Positions 26,501-35,317 of a stretch of DNA of 64,000 nucleotides are shown here, one piece after another. Positions within the stretch are counted from its first letter, which is position 1, and each line of letters begins with the position of its first letter. The notes under the pieces were generated by a model. The model ran no database searches. It worked only from the letters and a program-made list of their open reading frames with translations, and was not told the origin of the DNA. Location: assembly GCF_007830235.1 (NCBI RefSeq), contig NZ_VLKI01000013.1, forward strand, positions 62,001 to 126,000, read 5' to 3'. Source of the stretch: Cytobacillus oceanisediminis. GTDB lineage: Bacteria; Bacillota; Bacilli; Bacillales; Cytobacillaceae. The translations under genes and the position numbers were made by a program.

Positions 26501-27973
26501 TTGCGTATATAGAAAATCAATTTCCGTATGAAGCTTCGCAATCTCTTTTGTCTTTTGCTTATCTAGTTTTGACAGATCGTTTGATTTTTTCTTCAGGAAC
26601 TTTTGATATCCCAAATAATGCTGTACTGCTTCCTGAATGGCCCCGGAAGATTGCTCCCATTTCTGAGCCGCTTCTTTTTTGATTTCATCCATTCTTTGGT
26701 TTACTTGCTCCAAGCCGCTGTTTTGCTCCAATTTCGCAATCTGCTGTGAAAGCGCCCGAATGCTTTGTTCCGCTTCATGCCATTCTTTCAATAAAAGCTG
26801 AAAAGCCAGCTCGTCTTTTCGCTCCTGCTTTTCCTTCACAGCTTCCTTCAGGATCGTATGCTTTTTCTGTTCTTCCGCTAATTTCTTCTCCCAATCAAGC
26901 ACTTCCCGATGGGCCTTTGCATACTCGAGGTTATCTTTCTGAAAGCGCAGATCCACTTGCTTGTTTGTTAATTTTTCAATTTCCTTTTCCAGCTCAAGCA
27001 GGGTTTCCTCTTCCGTTTTCTTCAAATGTTCCAAAGCACCAAGCAGCTGACTTCCCACCTTGATGCTGTCCTCAGCAATTTCTTTATGCTTGACACCCTT
27101 TGCCAGGTTCTCTTCAAAAGGAACAATATCTTCCAGGAACTCCTTATGCGCCTGCTCTCTTTTTAAAAGAACAGGCAGGTCCTTTGCAATACTTGCTTGA
27201 CTCTTAAAAATCTCCACAAGATCGTTCTTTTGATGCTCTGTCCGGTGAAGGACCTGACTGACAGTAGGAATAATTCGCTTTTGGAACAGGGAATGATCAT
27301 CCTCAGCTCCTTCAAAAAATTTTCCAACGCCGCCTTCATCCTTATTAATGTCTTTCATAATATCCCAGTCTTTACGGTTAATGCCATATGTATCAAGGAT
27401 GCGATAGTGCTTCTTCGTATCTCGGTAAACGTCATAGCCATTCCATTTTAAATAGTCTTTCAAGCTTTCAGTTTCCGCAGCTTCACCATTTTCATAGAGT
27501 GGAATATGCTCAAGCGATGCTTCTTCTTTCCGTTCAAATTCCCTTGTATAAAACGTAATATTAGGGACAATCTTCGCTTCCTGCTCCAGCGTTTTGCTTT
27601 CATTTCCGCTTTCTTCATTCATGGAAATCCGCTGTTCAGCAGAAAACATTCCGCCTGTCACCAAATGCCTGCGGTCAGCCCCATCCAGCTCCCATTGAAT
27701 GAGAACATGAAAGGTATAAGGAATGAATTGCTCTTTATTATTAAAAAAGAATTGCTGATAATAGCGATTGTTCTGTTTTCCCCACGATGTTCCAGGCTTG
27801 AGGATCTGGAAGATGGTTTGAAGGAACACCCCTTTCCCTCCCCCATTCATCATGGAAATGAGGCCATTGGTTGAGGTCTCCTCATTATGGAAGTTGAACG
27901 TGGTGTCCTTATATTGTTTTTGCATGCCATCATACTTCAGGCCGGCAATTCTAATTCGATGGATTTTCGGCAT
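23510..27973 (-). CDS. jetC: Wadjet JetC, SMC/MukB-like ATPase
   Basis: 1,487 residues from ATG 27973 (six bases after AGGAGG; the ATG at 27979 touches the Shine-Dalgarno). N-terminal ATPase half with Walker A ISMMNGGGKGVF (40-50). Long heptad coiled coils span about 290-500 and 750-1200 with a hinge-like globular part between. The C-terminal half carries the signature SDGSGGQKLSARM (about 1374) and Walker B WVPLVCDNPFG (about 1403). This is the DNA-translocating motor of Wadjet, which extrudes loops and lets JetD cut small circular DNA. It overlaps jetB by 23 bases. Confidence 0.9.
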   Translation of the reverse strand: MPKIHRIRIAGLKYDGMQKQYKDTTFNFHNEETSTNGLISMMNGGGKGVFLQTIFQILKPGTSWGKQNNRYYQQFFFNNKEQFIPYTFHVLIQWELDGADRRHLVTGGMFSAEQRISMNEESGNESKTLEQEAKIVPNITFYTREFERKEEASLEHIPLYENGEAAETESLKDYLKWNGYDVYRDTKKHYRILDTYGINRKDWDIMKDINKDEGGVGKFFEGAEDDHSLFQKRIIPTVSQVLHRTEHQKNDLVEIFKSQASIAKDLPVLLKREQAHKEFLEDIVPFEENLAKGVKHKEIAEDSIKVGSQLLGALEHLKKTEEETLLELEKEIEKLTNKQVDLRFQKDNLEYAKAHREVLDWEKKLAEEQKKHTILKEAVKEKQERKDELAFQLLLKEWHEAEQSIRALSQQIAKLEQNSGLEQVNQRMDEIKKEAAQKWEQSSGAIQEAVQHYLGYQKFLKKKSNDLSKLDKQKTKEIAKLHTEIDFLYTQIHEFESKEEKLIKEFGDRLTYDLQGFIENLLKQIETKRASLEDLQVKDKQSNEKQNQLASAHGTLAQSIQYSEEKREELKMKSEEQHRRESKLADKLHGLLDDVTAPFTNALLSKYALQVEELLVQNREQGEEVKKALWETQLDYALNDEHFWIANNDVKELKEWIDEKTGIDVFFGSQFLQSLRPDEMANHLLAHPLLPYGLVVSKPQWEKINQQVLSGRMFKSPVPIFMREEMTSENHQGSFVMITGTEKELLTDKNQFTNWKIKIAKQIEEKKDTLAEIEKTETSLRRILKEIDRFLANDLASDIDRTLNQEQEAMIAKKTELQAIIVHEEKERELQLGLKEQLEKTKEKIEKLVKDVETLEEFDREKSLNQENKRVKLEKEKQKDSFTAAQQEIASEHQTIVGLQEKWSQTYLEWKLSTEQTIKEISFFIESAAFPAAEKADASEEVPRLSSHILEEINGSIDELKQLQKSKEEQASELLAIQATRESEQKQQKKLEKKLHALNEEWKEAFEPDEPMSILENLVQTAAKETKAAEKEEREQGTAVTVAETSLKHAIDLRKKSAKKVDKHDKQPEEWEELDLEVKTVEITDQTKQTKAGMKQTEQRKKETEQNIAGFEGDLLTLSVILKEEAAAFTEEDVEKIKSQGRQSIISWSEKHQDIQEEGQEKHAKIEQSLRNLKLNIEGKDWEIRFKNEVLTTLDHMDTRHYGHIQNVVQNMKRFSQSGLEQLERDKERAEKAQNFWASRASMKVMSISEAIRSMITKMKLKNERGSFPLVQLKEDILPKKAEDVEPLLKQHFVSAINKITKRFEMIDDNNLELDQDIKQLISDEQILFVSLRNRYPELLVYNMRTDNAFMYGKPQREHYSTWQTINQGSKTKSDGSGGQKLSARMVMMMMLLSVKSETDQSWVPLVCDNPFGQAASAHVLDPIFAVAEKLKFQFIVVTPPELVKTEISQRFDAYYKLDFIREKGKEIVSDTIVPAFRIYQGEEVVQ

Positions 27974-28700
27974 GCTCATCCTCCTCTGTCTTCATTAATT
28001 CCTTAAACATTTCATACCGGTCATAATCGTGATAGAGATATTCAATCCGCTCAAAAAGTTCCTGTTTGGGAATCACCTTTGGAATATCATCACGGTCGAG
28101 GATGATAATCAGCCCTTCCGTCTCCAATAAACGCATGCTGCTTGCAATCAAACCGATCCGAGTTCGCCGATTGGCTTTTTTCGCTCCGTAATCGTCGGTG
28201 TCGACCTCCATGTATTTCCATGTTGTCACGACATCCTTCATATCAATTTTTTCTTCCTCTCCAAAGGCCGGTTTCGCTTTAAGAATGGCATCCCAATTCA
28301 TGATGAGATCATTGACTCGCCGTTCCAATGCGTAGTAGCTAATTCCTTCCCGCTTCGTGCGGATTTTTGCAGCCTGGTTGCGATCTATGCTAGCTAAAAA
28401 AGCCATAATGACAACGCTAATCAGATGAAAGTGTTTCTTCGTTTCAATTTGCTTATGCTTCTCTTTCATATGAGTAAAATTCGTAGCAAAAACAGAGCCG
28501 GTCGGCTGCACAACCAGCTGAATCCGTTTTGGCGATTCAATGATATAGGTACCAGATTCGTCTGCCAATAAAAGAACTGTCTGTCTCACATCCGGATCAA
28601 AATACGCCTGGAAGTGCTCGCTGTTTTCGTCGATGACTTTCTCTTTTAAAAGCGTAAAATAAACAGCTGATGCTTTTTTGATCGTTTCTGCACTCATCAT
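27951..28700 (-). CDS. jetB: Wadjet JetB (DUF6063-like kite subunit)
   Basis: 249 residues from ATG 28700, or 248 from ATG 28697, both just after AGGAGGAG; the jetA stop overlaps here (ATGATG). It is helical with winged-helix-like segments (TRIGLIASSMRLLETEGLI, VIPKQELFERIEYLY). Its position between jetA and jetC and its size match the kite (MukE-like) subunit, which binds the kleisin. Assignment rests mainly on gene order and overall character. Confidence 0.85.
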   Translation of the reverse strand: MMSAETIKKASAVYFTLLKEKVIDENSEHFQAYFDPDVRQTVLLLADESGTYIIESPKRIQLVVQPTGSVFATNFTHMKEKHKQIETKKHFHLISVVIMAFLASIDRNQAAKIRTKREGISYYALERRVNDLIMNWDAILKAKPAFGEEEKIDMKDVVTTWKYMEVDTDDYGAKKANRRTRIGLIASSMRLLETEGLIIILDRDDIPKVIPKQELFERIEYLYHDYDRYEMFKELMKTEEDEHAENPSN

Positions 28701-30202
28701 TTCTCCTCCTGTACACAAATTTTAAACGGGGTGATTTTCATTTGATACCAGAGGAAAGGTTCCGCCCGATGATCAAACTCGGTATAGATCTTCAGTCCTT
28801 CAAACACTTGAAATTGCGGATACTCCTGCATGAGCTTATAAAGAAGAATTTCCCGTTCATCGCTTAAGGTTTCTTCCTTCCGATGCAGCACTTGAACCTT
28901 CAACGGCTTTTTATCAAACATCATCCATAAATCAATCGTTTCCGATTCTTCAAACCATAAATCCTGAACTTCCAGCGGCAGCGTCGATAAATCGGCCAGT
29001 GAAAACTCTCCGTACGTTTGTAAATATTGAAAAACATAACTCCATGCCTTAATGACGGAATCCCAGTTCGTTACCCGCAGATGCGTAATGCCCTCTTCTT
29101 CCTTTTCTTCCACCAGCGTCTCCGTCAGCTGCTTTTCATCAAATTCCTGTTCGCCCCAAATCCAATCCAAGGGCAAAATAAATTCATTTTTAGGCGAAAA
29201 TAAAGGTGATAGTACATTTTCAACCATATCAAAAGAAGAAACGCCTTCCTTCATGAACCAGTTCTCATAAATATGTTCCCGAAATGAAACCAGGCTGGTT
29301 TCCCAAAACAGCGATGGGTTTTCCGCTTTTAATTTCATCTCATAAGAGATATTTTGAATAACAAGCTTGGCAAAACGGTCATGCAGCTGCCTTGTATGGC
29401 CAATCTTCTCCTGGAGAAGGATCAATTCTTTTTGAATGAGATCATCTTCTTCATTTCTTCGTTTCGTTTTCTCAATCATGCTGCTGATGGTGCGGAAGTG
29501 ATTTTTTTCTTCTTCAAATTGCTTTTCGATTTCCGCACGATTGTCGGCCCTTTGCATTTCTTCTTCCATCAATAAGATTTTGGGATTGTTGATCATTTCT
29601 TTTTGAAAGGAAAATTCTTTTGCCATTAAGCGGTTTACACGTGAAATGAGGTGATCGAGGTTTCGAGTAGCTTTGCGGAAATTACCGTTTTTAATCAGCT
29701 GCATGCTATAGAGCTGTTCAATCGTGATCGAGAATTCCTCTGCCATTTCCCTGCTCATAAATATCATTTCCTGTGAGACATCGGTGAGTTTGTAAACAAT
29801 GGATCCTCCCATCTCCAGGTTTGTATATAATTCATCCATTGTCACATAGCGGAAAACCTGAATCTCCCATGACTGCCTGATTTCATCGTAATAAAGGGCT
29901 TCAAACGGTCTGCTGTACTCCTCTTTTCCCTGATACAGTAGCCCGCTGGTAATCCGTTCAATCTGCTTCTCATCGGCCAAAAGCTTCATTTGCTTAATCG
30001 AATCTTCCACCATATACTTGATATCCGATTTCCTCCGATGATCATCATCATTCAATTCCCGATAAAAAATGGTGAGGAGCACCTGCATGAGAATCGTTTG
30101 GATATGAGGCTTCAGCTCTCCGACTTCCATTCCTCTCCCTAGCTCAAACAGCGGGTTTAAACGCTGCATCCTCTGGGCGAACCCTTCCCATGATTCGTTC
30201 AC
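28697..30202 (-). CDS. jetA: Wadjet JetA, MukF-like kleisin
   Basis: About 501 residues. GTG 30202 lies eight bases after GGAGG and overlaps the jetD stop (GTGA); ATG 30208 and ATG 30217 are alternatives, but 30208 sits too close to the ribosome binding site. Mostly helical, with a coiled coil at about 205-280 (NRAEIEKQFEEEKNHFRT) and winged-helix-like ends, as expected for the kleisin linking JetC heads. Matches the JetA family by position and character. Confidence 0.85.
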   Translation of the reverse strand: MNESWEGFAQRMQRLNPLFELGRGMEVGELKPHIQTILMQVLLTIFYRELNDDDHRRKSDIKYMVEDSIKQMKLLADEKQIERITSGLLYQGKEEYSRPFEALYYDEIRQSWEIQVFRYVTMDELYTNLEMGGSIVYKLTDVSQEMIFMSREMAEEFSITIEQLYSMQLIKNGNFRKATRNLDHLISRVNRLMAKEFSFQKEMINNPKILLMEEEMQRADNRAEIEKQFEEEKNHFRTISSMIEKTKRRNEEDDLIQKELILLQEKIGHTRQLHDRFAKLVIQNISYEMKLKAENPSLFWETSLVSFREHIYENWFMKEGVSSFDMVENVLSPLFSPKNEFILPLDWIWGEQEFDEKQLTETLVEEKEEEGITHLRVTNWDSVIKAWSYVFQYLQTYGEFSLADLSTLPLEVQDLWFEESETIDLWMMFDKKPLKVQVLHRKEETLSDEREILLYKLMQEYPQFQVFEGLKIYTEFDHRAEPFLWYQMKITPFKICVQEEK

Positions 30203-31329
30203 ATCCATCTCCTCCATGTTTCAATTGTTAAGACTTCCTGAGGAATCCTTTTATTTTCCTGCCATAATTGCATTAATAGTCCTTGCTCTTCTTCTGTAAA
30301 CCACTCAAAGAACGCATCACGGTATTTAAGATTTTGAATTTGACCTGATTTCTGTTCATTTCTTTGATCAACACACTCGAGCATTTTTCGATAAATCTTT
30401 AGTGCAGGCTGAATGCAGCAATTCGGATATTTTTCAATCAGCCGATTCATGATTCCGTACCCTGCCGCATCGAGATCTCCTGCATAATAGAAAAGATATG
30501 ATTTTGGCGGGAAAATTTTAAAGAAAAAGGAAAAGCTCCGTTCAATTTTAGTGCCTTCCCCATAAATGATCAGTTCAGGTTCATAATCCAGCTGATCCGC
30601 TTCCAATAATTGAATGGTAGTATGAAAGAAAGATAGATTCTCGACAATCATCACTCGCTGAATATCATTGATTTCTTTCCCCTGCTTCATCCAAAATACA
30701 AAAGGCTCCCCGTATTTCACCACTTTAAGCTGCTCTTCTGAAACACCAATTCGGGTTAAAAAGCCTTTTCCATCAGGAAAACTAATCCCATCCAGCAAGA
30801 ATTTTTCATGACCAAAGAGCTCCAGGCTTCTTTCTTCGAGTGAAACGATTTCCCGTTCCTGATTTGATTGGAGAAAAGCATATAAATTTTGGATTCGGTC
30901 CCATTCCTCTTTCGTCTGCCATTCCGGGTGCCGTTCATAAAACGAAAAATCAAACAGATCACTTAACTTCATCATCTGGAGCCGGTCCCATTTATTTGCC
31001 TGAACCTTCAAGTTAACCCAGTAATATAAAGGCAGAGACGGTGTCCTGCCATTGTATTGACTATTATGTATGGGAGTCAGCTGCCCTTCATTTTGCAACG
31101 ATTCGATGGCTTGATGAAACAGCAAATAACCATCCATCTCGTAATAATCATGTAACAGCTTCCGCAGCTGAAATTCTAAATCGTTTATATTTAATTTCTT
31201 TTTTTGCTTCGGGTGTTGAATATCTTCTATAAAACTTCTCACCCTTGTTTCGATGATGTTGATTTTGTTCACCTTCTTAAACTTCTTTGAGCCATATTGA
31301 TATTCTCCTGCAATTCTAATAGGCATCAT
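30199..31329 (-). CDS. jetD: Wadjet JetD, topoisomerase-VI/Toprim-like nuclease
   Basis: 376 residues. The N-terminal half has winged-helix character; the C-terminal Toprim domain carries VMIVENLSFFHTT (acidic Glu) and FYYAGDLDAAGYGIMNRL (the DxD pair). JetD cleaves the plasmid once JetABC has stalled on a small circle. It leads the operon in the order D-A-B-C, as in type II Wadjet. No Shine-Dalgarno precedes the ATG; a TATAAT lies four bases upstream, suggesting a leaderless message. Confidence 0.88.
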   Translation of the reverse strand: MMPIRIAGEYQYGSKKFKKVNKINIIETRVRSFIEDIQHPKQKKKLNINDLEFQLRKLLHDYYEMDGYLLFHQAIESLQNEGQLTPIHNSQYNGRTPSLPLYYWVNLKVQANKWDRLQMMKLSDLFDFSFYERHPEWQTKEEWDRIQNLYAFLQSNQEREIVSLEERSLELFGHEKFLLDGISFPDGKGFLTRIGVSEEQLKVVKYGEPFVFWMKQGKEINDIQRVMIVENLSFFHTTIQLLEADQLDYEPELIIYGEGTKIERSFSFFFKIFPPKSYLFYYAGDLDAAGYGIMNRLIEKYPNCCIQPALKIYRKMLECVDQRNEQKSGQIQNLKYRDAFFEWFTEEEQGLLMQLWQENKRIPQEVLTIETWRRWM

Positions 31330-31333
31330 TTTT

Positions 31334-31339
31334 ATTATA
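31334..31339 (-). promoter_or_regulatory. Probable -10 box of the Wadjet operon
   Basis: Perfect TATAAT on the minus strand, four bases before the jetD ATG, with a poor -35 region. Transcription would begin at or next to the start codon. Confidence 0.5.
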
Positions 31340-31450
31340 AACTAGTTGTGGAATTGTTGGTAAATGGATTTTTAAATGGATGGAGGAAATGGGCTAAGAA
31401 ACAATGCATGAAAAAATGCCCGCCCCGCAACTAGGGTCCAGCACCTTTTC

Positions 31451-31831
31451 TCAAATGGCATCATTTAACCTTAACTTTTTTGTAAAGCTTGATAATAATA
31501 TCAGGTTATACGCCCAAAGCAGCCAGGCAGCGAATAACGGAAGGGAATCATTAGTTAAATTCTGAAACACTTTTGCAAAATAAATAATACTTAATATATC
31601 CAAAATTATTCCTGAAAGAGCAATCTGGACAGCAGCTAATATACGTCCTGAGCCTGAAATTTTCCTAATATAATTGTAAGCATTAGTTGCAATTGTAATT
31701 AAGGGGATTGCCAGAATAAAAGTCGTAATCACTAAAAAAACCTGGCCAGGAATTAGAAAAATCAATCCAAATAAAATGAATAATATTGTTGCTGAAATCC
31801 ATAATAAAAAGCCCCATGTTATATTGATAAT
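31451..31831 (-). CDS. Small four-helix membrane protein of unknown function
   Basis: About 126 residues with four hydrophobic segments (LLWISATILFILFGLIFLI, QVFLVITTFILAIPLITIA, ILAAVQIALSGIILDILSII, PLFAAWLLWAYNLILL) and a basic end, so an inner-membrane protein. I do not recognise the family. The ribosome binding site AGGAGG is followed eight bases later by ATT (31831); GTG and TTG in frame lie inside or before the ribosome binding site. An ATT start, as in infC, is therefore the best fit. It stands alone after the Wadjet operon. Confidence 0.55.
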   Translation of the reverse strand: MINITWGFLLWISATILFILFGLIFLIPGQVFLVITTFILAIPLITIATNAYNYIRKISGSGRILAAVQIALSGIILDILSIIYFAKVFQNLTNDSLPLFAAWLLWAYNLILLSSFTKKLRLNDAI

Positions 31832-31945
31832 AAAATACACCTCCTGCAAATACGCGGTAAATTATTCGCAAGTACTTATTTACTCCCCTGCCAATAATTG
31901 GGGAATTTCATGTAAAGATTTCGTCTAGACTTTCCTGTAGGTGCA

Positions 31946-32100
31946 TCAGGTAATTTTTTTCTTGACTAGCACAAATAAATCAACTTTACATTTCCCTTCT
32001 GCATCTTCAGTAGGATTATTTAGATTATATTCAAGGTTGTATCTATCCTAATCCGCGTCATAATCGCTATTTGGCAGCCATTCTTCAAATCAAATCATTG
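31946..32100 (-). pseudogene. C-terminal remnant of a GyrI-like/AraC effector-binding domain
   Basis: Minus-strand translation gives FEEWLPNSDYDAD, an in-frame TAG, then DRYNLEYNLNNPTEDAEGK and CKVDLFVLVKKK before the stop at 31946. This is the usual tail of SOUL/GyrI-like small-molecule-binding proteins. No upstream part is readable. The rest of 31850-32331 holds nothing I can support. Confidence 0.6.
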
Positions 32101-32331
32101 CTAGTAAATCGATTTGTGATGAATAGAGGAGCCACATTCATCTAAATGTCCATGTAAGAAGACTTATAACTAGCTTAGATCTTTAGACTTGTTTTTTTAT
32201 GGAAATGCTGTATTTATTCTAAAAGTGAATATCATATATCCAGGATAAAGTATTACATTACATCAATAAATTATTAAGAGACCTAATCTAGCGCTTGGAC
32301 AACAATAGGTGAGCTGAGAGGGGAGATATCA

Positions 32332-32784
32332 GTGCGAAAAACAGGAAAACAAGTTGGTCAACAAACCGAATATGAGGCCCGGTTTCAGGCTGGCTATCCA
32401 GCTGGGTATGAAGTTTGGCAACACCCTTGGCAACGTTTAGAGGTGGAAACCTTTCCACTACTTGTGCGGGGTGGTCCCACGATTGGGGTTAGGTGGCATC
32501 CGGGAAATGTACAGGGAACTTTCAACATACTTGGGCTATTTTTCAATAAGGGAACACGTCCAGCAGGATTAGGGTTAGCACCTGGCCAAGGTTCTTGGCT
32601 GGATCGTGGGATGTCAGATAACGAACCGGACATTCTTCAACAGAACGTACCCGCAAATGTTACCTCTGCCCCTTGGTTCATAGATTTAAGAAGCCCCAAT
32701 AAGTACTGGACCTTCTATGTTTTTAATACCGGTCAGGGGGTATTAAGGATAACTCGAGCACATCCAGGGAGACGGATTGATTAA
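32332..32784 (+). CDS. Unknown 150-aa protein rich in Gly, Pro and Trp
   Basis: GTG start after GGGGAG. The sequence is soluble and beta-rich in appearance (GVRWHPGNVQGTFNILGLFF, then YWTFYVFNTGQGVLRITRAH). It has no signal peptide, no cysteine and many aromatic residues. I know no family for it. It lies at the left edge of the 32-49 kb set of signal-less exoprotein-like genes. Confidence 0.6.
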   Translation: MRKTGKQVGQQTEYEARFQAGYPAGYEVWQHPWQRLEVETFPLLVRGGPTIGVRWHPGNVQGTFNILGLFFNKGTRPAGLGLAPGQGSWLDRGMSDNEPDILQQNVPANVTSAPWFIDLRSPNKYWTFYVFNTGQGVLRITRAHPGRRID

Positions 32785-32916
32785 CCGGTTTTAGTTCTTT
32801 CATATGAAGGTTTGTAATTCCGCCACATTGATTATCCTACTGCTTGGAATAAAGCAGCGCTCATTAGGACAGTTTTTGTACTTTTTGAAACTCTTCCGAA
32901 TATCTGCAAAGCACAT

Positions 32917-32967
32917 TAAAAAACACCTTATGAGCCCTTGAAAAACCAGGGTTTTTAAGGTGTCTCA
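32917..32967. terminator. Terminator hairpin between convergent genes
   Basis: Nested inverted repeat acacctta ... taaggtgt with inner ccctt...aaaaacc / gggttttt. It lies between the + strand gene ending 32784 and the minus-strand GH25 gene. Confidence 0.6.
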
Positions 32968-33093
32968 AAATTAAAAGGAACATCAGAAATACATCATAAT
33001 TGTAGGTGCTGTGTTCTGATCATGTTCTTGCTATGTTCGTTAATTAACCGATGTGCAAGGTTATAGATGAAACTCCCATTACTCTCTAATTTC

Positions 33094-33750
33094 CTACCAA
33101 AGCATACTATCAATTCTAAATTGTTCTAATGTCTCAATTGAGCCATCAAAATCGTTTAAATCTACATTTCCCATGATTCCAGATACACGTCCACTGTTCG
33201 TATATTGCAGAAATCTCCACTCACTCCATCCTGAAAAATCTTCTGGCTGCTGTACATCATAGCGTGCAAACCACAATGGATATTCACCGAGTGATTCATT
33301 TAGACTCCTTCGTCCAAAATCCAGATATGTATAGACTATAGGTTTGATCCCCACCTGCTCCATAACACGTTCCATCCAGATTCTTGCCCATTCAGATAGT
33401 TGATCTTTATCCAACCCTCCCTGGTTGGTTTCAAAATCAAGCACTGGTGGTAAACGTAAATCACCTTCAAAGCCTCCAGCTCCGTTAACTGTATCAATAA
33501 AATAATCCGCTTCCAGAATAGGATCATCCATTGATTCGGGATAAGCATAATGATAGGCACCAACGTAAAGTCCTGCGTTTTGGGCCTCTGTATAATTGAA
33601 ATCAAATTTCGCATCCTTAACGGTTGCACCTTCTGTTGCTTTTATAAAAACGAACGACTTTCCTGCTTCAAAAACCAACGTCCAATTAATATCTCCTTGA
33701 TGTTGTGAAACATCCAGCCCTTGTACATTATCAGGATTTCGCGGTTGCAT
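33094..33750 (-). CDS. GH25 lysozyme (muramidase)
   Basis: 218 residues of a single GH25 catalytic barrel: GLDVSQHQGDINW (Asp13), FVFIKATEGATVKD, LYVGAYHYAYPES, LPPVLDFETN (the DxE catalytic pair), and PLWFARYDVQQP. It cuts the beta-1,4 bond between MurNAc and GlcNAc. No signal peptide and no wall-binding repeat, as in many phage lysins, but no phage structural or holin genes are close. It may be released on lysis of the mother cell or by a holin elsewhere. Confidence 0.92.
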   Translation of the reverse strand: MQPRNPDNVQGLDVSQHQGDINWTLVFEAGKSFVFIKATEGATVKDAKFDFNYTEAQNAGLYVGAYHYAYPESMDDPILEADYFIDTVNGAGGFEGDLRLPPVLDFETNQGGLDKDQLSEWARIWMERVMEQVGIKPIVYTYLDFGRRSLNESLGEYPLWFARYDVQQPEDFSGWSEWRFLQYTNSGRVSGIMGNVDLNDFDGSIETLEQFRIDSMLW

Positions 33751-33886
33751 TCATCTCAACCTGCCTTTCAAATAATCGAACTATAGAATTACTATTTAAA
33801 AATGGTAAGAATAGAGCCCAGAAATACCGCCGTTTCGATTTCAATAAGGTCCTCTAAAAATTTTTAGACCTAAAATCTTTACACCT

Positions 33887-34549
33887 CTATCTCTCAAGAG
33901 CTTCCCAAGTATTTGGACCCGCAATTCCATCGGCAGATAGATTATTTGCTTTTTGAAAATTTATTAATGCTTGTCTAGTCTGCTCACCAAAAATCCCATC
34001 ACATTTTCCCGTGAAAAATCCAACCCTTGTAAGTGCTTCCTGCAGTTGTTTTACAAACTCCCCAGTGTCTCCCATACGAAGCATTGGACGGGAGGAATTA
34101 GGATTTAAATCCTTCATTTCCAAATGAGGATAATCTTTAAATGAAGTCCAATCTCCTCCCCATTTAAATCCCAACTCTTTACCCATATTTGCTGCTCTAA
34201 TCCAATTATCATTAACATCCCAAATGGCTCGATTACCATCGTCACTAAGTAAAACAAAATCAATCGCTAATCCGAAATTATGGTTTGATTTCCCTGGTTT
34301 TACTTGTGTTACAATTGGCTTACTTGGATCACCATAATCTTTTCCATTATAAACATAGGATTGTCTTCCTTGGCCGTAAAGAACTGCCTGTTCTTCCATA
34401 CTCCTATAACCAGAGGTTATGAGAACATATATGTTCTCTTTAAAAGCTCGTTTAATCAACTCTATTGCAGCTTCTTTAACTGTAGGATGTATACCCTCTT
34501 TCATATTTGTAATTGAACGGTCAATTAAAGTTTCTAATGTAACAGACAA
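33887..34549 (-). CDS. M15-type D,D/L,D-peptidase with C-terminal peptidoglycan-binding domain
   Basis: 220 residues. N-terminal Peptidase_M15_4 domain (TSGYRSMEEQAVLYGQGR, SNHNFGLAIDFVL with zinc ligands His and Asp, and YPHLEMK with a third His), like CwlK and phage Ply500. Residues 155-220 form a PG_binding_1 domain (RMGDTGEFVKQLQEALT, DGIFGEQTRQALINFQ). It should cut L-Ala-D-Glu peptide links. No signal peptide. It is encoded 137 bases upstream of the GH25 gene in the same direction, so the two may act together. Confidence 0.9.
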   Translation of the reverse strand: MSVTLETLIDRSITNMKEGIHPTVKEAAIELIKRAFKENIYVLITSGYRSMEEQAVLYGQGRQSYVYNGKDYGDPSKPIVTQVKPGKSNHNFGLAIDFVLLSDDGNRAIWDVNDNWIRAANMGKELGFKWGGDWTSFKDYPHLEMKDLNPNSSRPMLRMGDTGEFVKQLQEALTRVGFFTGKCDGIFGEQTRQALINFQKANNLSADGIAGPNTWEALER

Positions 34550-35317
34550 TTATAGTAACCTCCTTCCATTTTCCATATCTATTTTTTCTTAATTATCTTT
34601 AATTATTCTGAAAAAATTAATAAAAACTTTGGTATAAAATTACAAATGGTCGGCTGTATCCTTTCTACTAATCTGCCTTTTTTAAAAAAGACTTATAGGT
34701 ATTTCAGTTTTTAGATTATTAAATTAAATAGGAACGAATCATAGCTAGGAAGAATTTTGATGTGAGATAAAATAAAATTGTCTTTAGATTTAGCTATAGT
34801 ATTATGCCACCATGGCAAAAGCTAGCCCAATACCATGCGCTATGAAATTCAAACACAAAAGGAGGTAAAAATTTAGAGATGCCACTCACGGCACACTGAT
34901 TTATAGGAGTTCTGATCTTAGAGAAAATGCTTATCAGGGATACATATATCCTCCCTCAACATGATGGGCAACCTTTTTATTACTCCGTCTCCAAGTAGAA
35001 GCTTGAAGTTTGCTCCTCAAGTACTCGAACGATTTCTATAATTCGAGAACCACCCCTAAAACAAAAATAGGTCACTGCAACGATTAGAGAGGCAGTGGCC
35101 TATTCCTTTAGATCTTAGATAAGATAGGTGTTTCTATGGCTAAAACATGGCATTAACCGTATTTTTACGACTCCGATAAACCTTTTATAAAAAAACTATT
35201 CGGACATTTATGTTTAATCATCAAGTTCCGTAATAATCTGTATGATTGGCTCATTATGAATAGCTTGTTTGCCTCATGACCAGAAGGACAACAAAGCACG
35301 AACTGGCAATCACTTAT
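34550..35317. other. Long intergenic region
   Basis: No gene recognised. A + strand AGGAGG with ATG at about 34879 opens only six codons. Short direct and inverted segments (for example cgaacgattt...ttcgag, 35025-35047) may be old element debris. Confidence 0.35.
35064..35106 (-). terminator. Terminator of the giant-protein operon
   Basis: Minus-strand hairpin AATAGGCCACTGC / GCAGTGACCTATT followed by TTTGTTTT, about 210 bases beyond the stop at 35318. Confidence 0.7.

Noticed and set aside
23513-27874. Many open frames on the + strand opposite jetC
   Set aside because: No ribosome binding sites and no family patterns; they mirror the coiled-coil codon bias of the 1,487-aa gene.
33094-34549. 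Prophage lysis cassette (GH25 and M15 genes)
   Set aside because: No holin, tail, capsid, terminase or integrase genes are found on either side; the enzymes are kept as part of the accessory set instead.
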